Below are positions 59,165 through 64,000 of a stretch of 64,000 nt of DNA, in pieces. The stretch spans positions 13,024,967-13,088,966 of the forward strand of contig NC_133299.1 in assembly GCF_005239225.2 (NCBI RefSeq). Reading direction: 5' to 3'. The notes beneath the pieces are model-generated. The model was given only the letters and a program-made list of their open reading frames with translations. It did no database searches and was not told the origin of the DNA. The translations under genes were made by a program, and so were the position numbers. This stretch comes from Populus alba (Eukaryota > Streptophyta > Magnoliopsida > Malpighiales > Salicaceae). How positions within the stretch are numbered: position 1 is the stretch's first letter; every line of letters begins with the position of its first letter.

Positions 59165-62100
59165 TCACCTGGGAAGCATCTGGGTCATACTGTCAGCACT
59201 ACCTAAGATGGCCGAGTTTACAGAAGTGTTTAGTGATTGCTTGCCTTTGTTTTTATGAGAAGATGATGTCTCATCTGAACTACCACCGCCAAAGCGCTTA
59301 GAGGTTTGAGATTTGTATATCCCTGGCTCTGTAAGTGCTTTCTCGTTAAGATTTACATCTTTGGAGAGCATCTTCACTACTTGCTTCATGTTGGGTCTTT
59401 GATTTGCAGCTGCCTGGGTACAGAAAAGTGCAACCTTCATGAAGCGTGTCGCCTCATTTTCTGGATATCCAGTCATTTCTGGATCGACAATATCGAGAAG
59501 TCTCTCTTCTTTCCATAGTTTCCATGTCTGCAGAAGTGTTCGAATTTAAATTAGCACCGAGCCTACTGCAAAAATTTATAAGAACACAAAAATCATAAAG
59601 AGGCATTATAAAGCAACAGTTCAGTATCACTAAACAGAAACATGCCCTTGTCGATGAACAAGAATGTTCTTATCAAGTGAGACTAGGTGTAGAACCAGGT
59701 TAACTAGACTTTTTCTACTCTGTTTCCTGTCTTCATAGGCAAAAACTCTTCATCTCCATGGTATGACGAGACCACAATTGATGAAGATAAAGAGAATGGC
59801 TAAACATTCAGAATGGATACATGCTCCAACCTACATGACGCTAATGAAAAAACAATCAAAGGAAAAGATTCTGTCATTTGGTGTTTAACAAGATTATTGC
59901 ATACAATCATATGGCCATCATATCGATCATACTTCATTTTGACATGTCACGAATTTTGTTTACTGCTAATCTATTTTATGATTTTGGTTCTAGGATTGTA
60001 TAAGAGATTTTATTTATTGGTTATTCAATAACTAGTTTTATTGGTTATTCAAGCCTATCAAAGTAGGGATGTCCCATGAAAGATTAAGCACCTAACCCAA
60101 GAACCAAGAGGTAGAGTGTAATCTCCACATATGTAAGTGGCAGGTGGAATGTTTTAGCCGGTGCCCTAATATGGCATGAAAGAAAATACTACCCATCACT
60201 GTAAATAATTCAAGAAATATTGAGGTTGAATGAGCCTGTCTGATGTAAATTTCCTATGAATGGGTACGTCAGAAGGCAGTAACCCTGTTTCTCTTGAGGA
60301 AAAAAGTGACTATAAACTTTTGCAATAAAAAAGATTAAGAGAAATGCTCAAATTGATTTCAGAGGAGTAAAAAAAGGTGGAGATAAGGCATCTTGTGAAG
60401 TTGTTAAATTTGAATATTAGCCTTTGGTCATTTTTTAATTGACTTGATTAAATAGAAAACCAAGATTGCGTTGGTTATACTAAGAAGATACCCATTCAAC
60501 TAAAACCAGCAGATCCTCCCCAAATGCTGCCTTGCTGCTACTTCTCCCACTAATTATTTCAAGTATGAGCACCCCGAAACTGTATACATCGGCCTTCTTT
60601 GTAAGTTTTCCTAAGAGGGCATACTCTGGGGCGAGATATCCCCTGCAGATGCATACAAGATGATTATTGATATGAAACGGAGGAAGCAGAAAAGATGAAC
60701 GGAGAGATAGTTATCAGACAGCATCAATAATCTAATTCTATAAACATGATCAAAAAAACATTTTTGCACAGGGAACAGAACACAGCATAAGGCATGGCAT
60801 ATGTGTGCTGTTCATCACATGTTCTCTCTCTTTTATGGTAATACTTAATAGTTACTTTATGAACCTAACAACAACGTGAAATCAGAAAGCTTACAAATCA
60901 AGAACCATCTGGGACCATATTGAAATAACTTTCCTCACCAGCTTTGGACCAAGTAAAAATTAAAGACAGCTGATCAATAAAGTGAAATGCAACAAGAACC
61001 ACACTTACATTGTTCCTGCCACTCGAGTACTAAGATGTGTAACATTGTCTGGAAATAATTTTGCCAGCCCAAAATCCCCTATTTTAGGCTGTAAGTTTCC
61101 ATCCAGAAGAACATTACTGGCCTTAATGTCCCTATGGACGATATGTGGTTTGGCTTCCTCATGAAGAAATGCAAGACCACTCGCCGTACCTATGCAAATA
61201 GCAGCTCTTGTAGGCCAGTCCATAGCAACATGTTTTCCTTTTGAACCTGTAGACGGTTGTTGGATGTTAGCATGATTAAAATCCCCCTCCCTCTAACACA
61301 GATGCCCATATAGGTGTATGCATGCACTCTCTCATAAGAGAGAGGGAGAGAGAGAGATAGCCTGGAAGAAGAATTTAAACTCTAATCAAAATCAAGAGCA
61401 ACATTACAGTGGTTTCGCTAAACAAGTTAAAGATAACTCTACCGTAGCATGATATAACAATAACTCTGGTTTGATGAACAATATTAAGAAATATATTGCA
61501 TGGGTGAAAAGATGTTATAATATATGAAATCTCATACAGATTATGAAGAACATCTCATTCTTGTAAATGATGGTTTGGCGCAATATACTAGTAATATCTC
61601 TTGAATAATATCAATGCCCCTCCTCCTAGCTCTCCCTCAAATATCCACCAAGCAAGTTAATAGGCATAATAGATAAGATATTTCAATAACTTCATATTTA
61701 CCAAGTAAAGCGGTAGAAATGCTGTTGTTTTCCATATATTCATATACCAATATTCGATTATTTTCCTCAACACAGGAGCCAATTAGTTCAACAAGGTTTG
61801 GGTGCTTTATAGTTGATATCATTCTAATCTCCGTCACAAACTCATCTGTTCCTTGTTTAGATTCTGCAGAAAGACACTTGATGGCCACAGGTGTGCCATC
61901 TCTTAAAACTCCCTGCAAGGAGAAAAAAAAGCTGTATGAATATTAACTAAGAGCTGAGGCTATGGAATACGCAGATTCATGAAGGAATCTGCTAACATGC
62001 TCTCCGTCTCTTTTTGTTTCCTCAAAAGGGTTGTTCTAGTACCCGCAAAGGCGTAAAACGCAGCTAAAACAATATAATCATCACCAACATAACTAAAACA

Positions 62101-62625
62101 AAAGAAAAAAAACAAAGTCTTTATGACTAAACCACCATTGAATCGTGCTTTCCACTGAAGGATTGCTGCAGTAACCATAAATGCAACTCTATACCTATGC
62201 AGGCTCACCTTATAAACGACTCCGAAACCACCTCCACCGATTCTATTTGATGGATGAAAATTCCTTGTTGCTGATCTCAGCGAATTATACGAGAAGAGAT
62301 TTACATTGTCGGTGGCAATCACTAGCCATTGGCAAATCACACAAGTAAGAACCTCAAAAACTAAATCACTAAAATAGGAAAATATTTGAATACCAAATTA
62401 AAAGGAAATCAGCATCCAAAATTCTAAAAAAATATCATCATTCCAAGATATTTCATTATCATCATGTCTTCAAAGCGAATTAAACACATTAATCCACTCA
62501 TAAAAAAAAAAAAAAAAAACTTAAACACGCTCAATTTTCTTACCTTGTATGTTTGTTTGTCCCGGAGTATCATTATGATTATTTCCTTTAAACCAATTTG
62601 ATATACCAAAGCAGCTACAGCTCAT
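59165..62625 (-). CDS. Receptor-like cytoplasmic serine/threonine kinase, At1g16670/CRPK1-like
   Basis: Six exons from ATG 62625: 62544-62625, 62209-62321, 61702-61912, 61009-61246, 60492-60642, 59165-59527. The total is 1158 nt, 385 aa. The short N-terminus [12 protein letters not shown] has cysteines but no signal peptide or membrane segment. The kinase domain has [12 protein letters not shown] (P-loop), [11 protein letters not shown] (catalytic Lys), [11 protein letters not shown] (an RD kinase), DFGLAKL, and GYLAPEYA. It also has [17 protein letters not shown] and the closing [14 protein letters not shown]. The C-tail of about 60 residues is Ser-rich. The best-known relatives are Arabidopsis At1g16670 (cold-responsive kinase CRPK1) and its paralogues, which act in the cytosol at the plasma membrane; the function of this copy is inferred. 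Splice sites are GT-AG and the frame is intact. Confidence 0.9.
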
Positions 62626-63069
62626 TGCAACTCAGCTCAAGCCTCGCCAGCCCTCCCTGTCTCTACACACATCAAAAACGAACTTGTCAATTTCTTCTTC
62701 TTTGTTTTTTAATAATTACTTTACATTCAACCATAGTTAAAAAACCTGAAAAATCCAATACTTAATTAGCCCAAAAAAATATCCTGACCAGAAAGGCTCC
62801 GGATTTAATTTTGCGAAAAGTAAAGTGGAAGGACAGCGAGTGGTTAAAGTAGTTGGGGAGAAATAAAGGGGCGGAAAGGAGAAGATCAAAGGGCAAACAG
62901 TAGGAGAGGGCATTGTCTTCAAGGAAGTGTTCTTATAGCGAAAGAACACGACCCGAGTTGATAGACGACAGCTAGAACCCTTTTCACACGTTTGGGCGCG
63001 TAGGTTGGTGGTCGTTAGTTCCCTCCATGCCAAATTTGGTGTCTACTGTTGTAAAAATTTGTAAATGGT
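62626..63069 (-). promoter_or_regulatory. 5' UTR and promoter region of the kinase gene
   Basis: Lies upstream of the ATG at 62625. The minus ORF at 62737-63033 resembles no protein and is probably leader sequence. No firm TATA box. Confidence 0.35.
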
Positions 63070-63600
63070 GGGCATGTTTTGTTAGGTCGTTTTCGAAATT
63101 TAAATTCATTTTTTAATATTTTTTATTGATTTTTATATTAAAAATAATTTTTAAAAATAAAAAAAATATTATATTAATATATTTTTAAATAAAAAATGTT
63201 TTTAAAAATAACTCCTACAAAAATCACAAACACCTTTTCATATAATAGAACAAGAAGTCAATCCCGTGCCTCATTGAGACTTTTTGTCCGTCCTTAGATT
63301 TTGTTGTCTGTGAATTCTTTACAGGGTCTACCTGAAGGAAAATTCCACGGACAATTTGTTTTTTTTTTTTAAATAATTTATTAGTTTTAAAGTATGTTAA
63401 AATATTGTAATAATAATAATTTTTTAAAATATTTGTTTATTAAAAAATATATTGAAATAGTATTTTTTTAAAATTTTAATTTTGATAAAGCATATTAAAA
63501 CAATCTAAAAATAAAATAAAATAATTAATTTACAGTAAAATTAAAAAAAAAAATTTTAAAACTTCTTAAAAATATTTTTAAAATATAAAAATAAACCGAC
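63070..63600. repeat. Two AT-rich MITE-like repeats
   Basis: 63070-63235 (gattttta, ttaaaaataatttttaaaaa, atgtttttaaaaataactcc) and 63360-63600 (ttttaattttgataaagcat, attaaaacaatctaaaaata, aatttacag) resemble the copies at 40.8, 53.9 and 55.4 kb. Confidence 0.45.
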
Positions 63601-63811
63601 TCTTTGATACCAAGTTTTAATTTACAATATTAAGACACAGACGTTTCATTTAAATCTTTTTCCCAATAATCATTGCCTAGAATTTCCTGTAACTAGGATG
63701 GGCGGCTGGACTCGCTGGGTCAACTCATACCAGGCATTCAAACCTTTGTTCGTCCCGTGTTCATTAAATCTGAACATAGAGTTAGGCGCTTGTAAGGTAA
63801 TGGCAAGTCAA

Positions 63812-63851
<40 letters not shown>

Positions 63852-64000
63852 TATATATATATATATATATATTTATTTATTTTTTTTAAAACAATCTTGT
63901 AAGAAGAAAGTCAATTGAATTTGGATTATATCGATTAAATTACGAGTTGAGATGTTTTTGATATCTAAACTAGACAAAAAAAAAAAAAAAAACCAAATCA
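63601..64000. other. Window end, AT-rich with homopolymer tracts
   Basis: No gene. A run of about 33 T (from 63811) followed by (AT)n, and a final A run at 63977. Confidence 0.6.

Noticed and set aside
62737..63033. 98-codon minus-strand ORF upstream of the kinase
   Set aside because: Reads as low-information leader; the kinase N-terminus is fully explained by the exon at 62544-62625.
1..64000. CRISPR arrays, bacterial operons, organelle insertions, rRNA or intact tRNA genes
   Set aside because: Looked for and not seen. The tandem arrays lack spacer/repeat structure, and the only Pol III boxes found belong to the SINE and one weak candidate.

Overview
This window looks like nuclear DNA of a woody eudicot; Populus or a close Salicaceae relative is my best guess. 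The reasons are AT-rich intergenic DNA, short exons with GT-AG (and some GC-AG) introns, plant-only gene families, and dense LTR-retrotransposon and MITE debris. The species is an inference and nothing in the sequence proves it.

Layout. 1-1.9 kb: 3' part of an LRR receptor kinase on the + strand, cut by the window edge. 1.9-8.1 kb: retrotransposon-derived DNA with a 21-bp minisatellite (4.6 kb) and a 54-bp tandem repeat (5.4 kb). 8.15-15.75 kb: a Copia reverse-transcriptase fragment next to a decayed Ty3/Gypsy element. The Gypsy gag is split by a second, 4.5-kb LTR-like insertion (9278-13779). 15.8-16.6 kb: a PIF/Harbinger-like MITE. 17.2 kb: a MIR395 microRNA gene. 17.3-21.6 kb: mostly featureless. 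21.6-27.2 kb: a second decayed Ty3/Gypsy element with both LTRs, on the - strand.

28.0-30.2 kb: a five-exon gene for a CBM20 (starch-binding) protein, probably plastid-targeted, + strand. 32.0-40.5 kb: a 16-exon gene on the - strand for an RNA polymerase II CTD phosphatase-like protein of the CPL2 type (828 aa as assembled). 40.5-51 kb: a gene desert with hAT-like and Harbinger-like MITEs, degenerate tandem arrays and AT microsatellites. 51.1-53.2 kb: a three-exon clathrin light chain gene, + strand. 54.6 kb: a tRNA-derived SINE with a 14-bp target-site duplication. 55-59 kb: AT-rich repeats. 59.2-62.6 kb: a six-exon gene on the - strand for a receptor-like cytoplasmic kinase similar to Arabidopsis At1g16670. 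62.6-64 kb: AT-rich repeats.

The five protein genes are not a functional cluster. They cover immune-type receptor signalling (LRR-RLK), starch or sugar binding, transcription and RNA control (CPL2), vesicle coats (clathrin light chain) and cytoplasmic kinase signalling. MIR395 is the sulfur-starvation microRNA. I found no new multi-gene system. The most informative structures are the MIR395 hairpin, the nested retrotransposon insertion with a triplicated junction, the frame-perfect 21-bp minisatellite, the SINE with intact target-site duplication, and a GC-AG intron in the CPL2-like gene. All exon boundaries were set by eye from splice motifs and reading-frame continuity.
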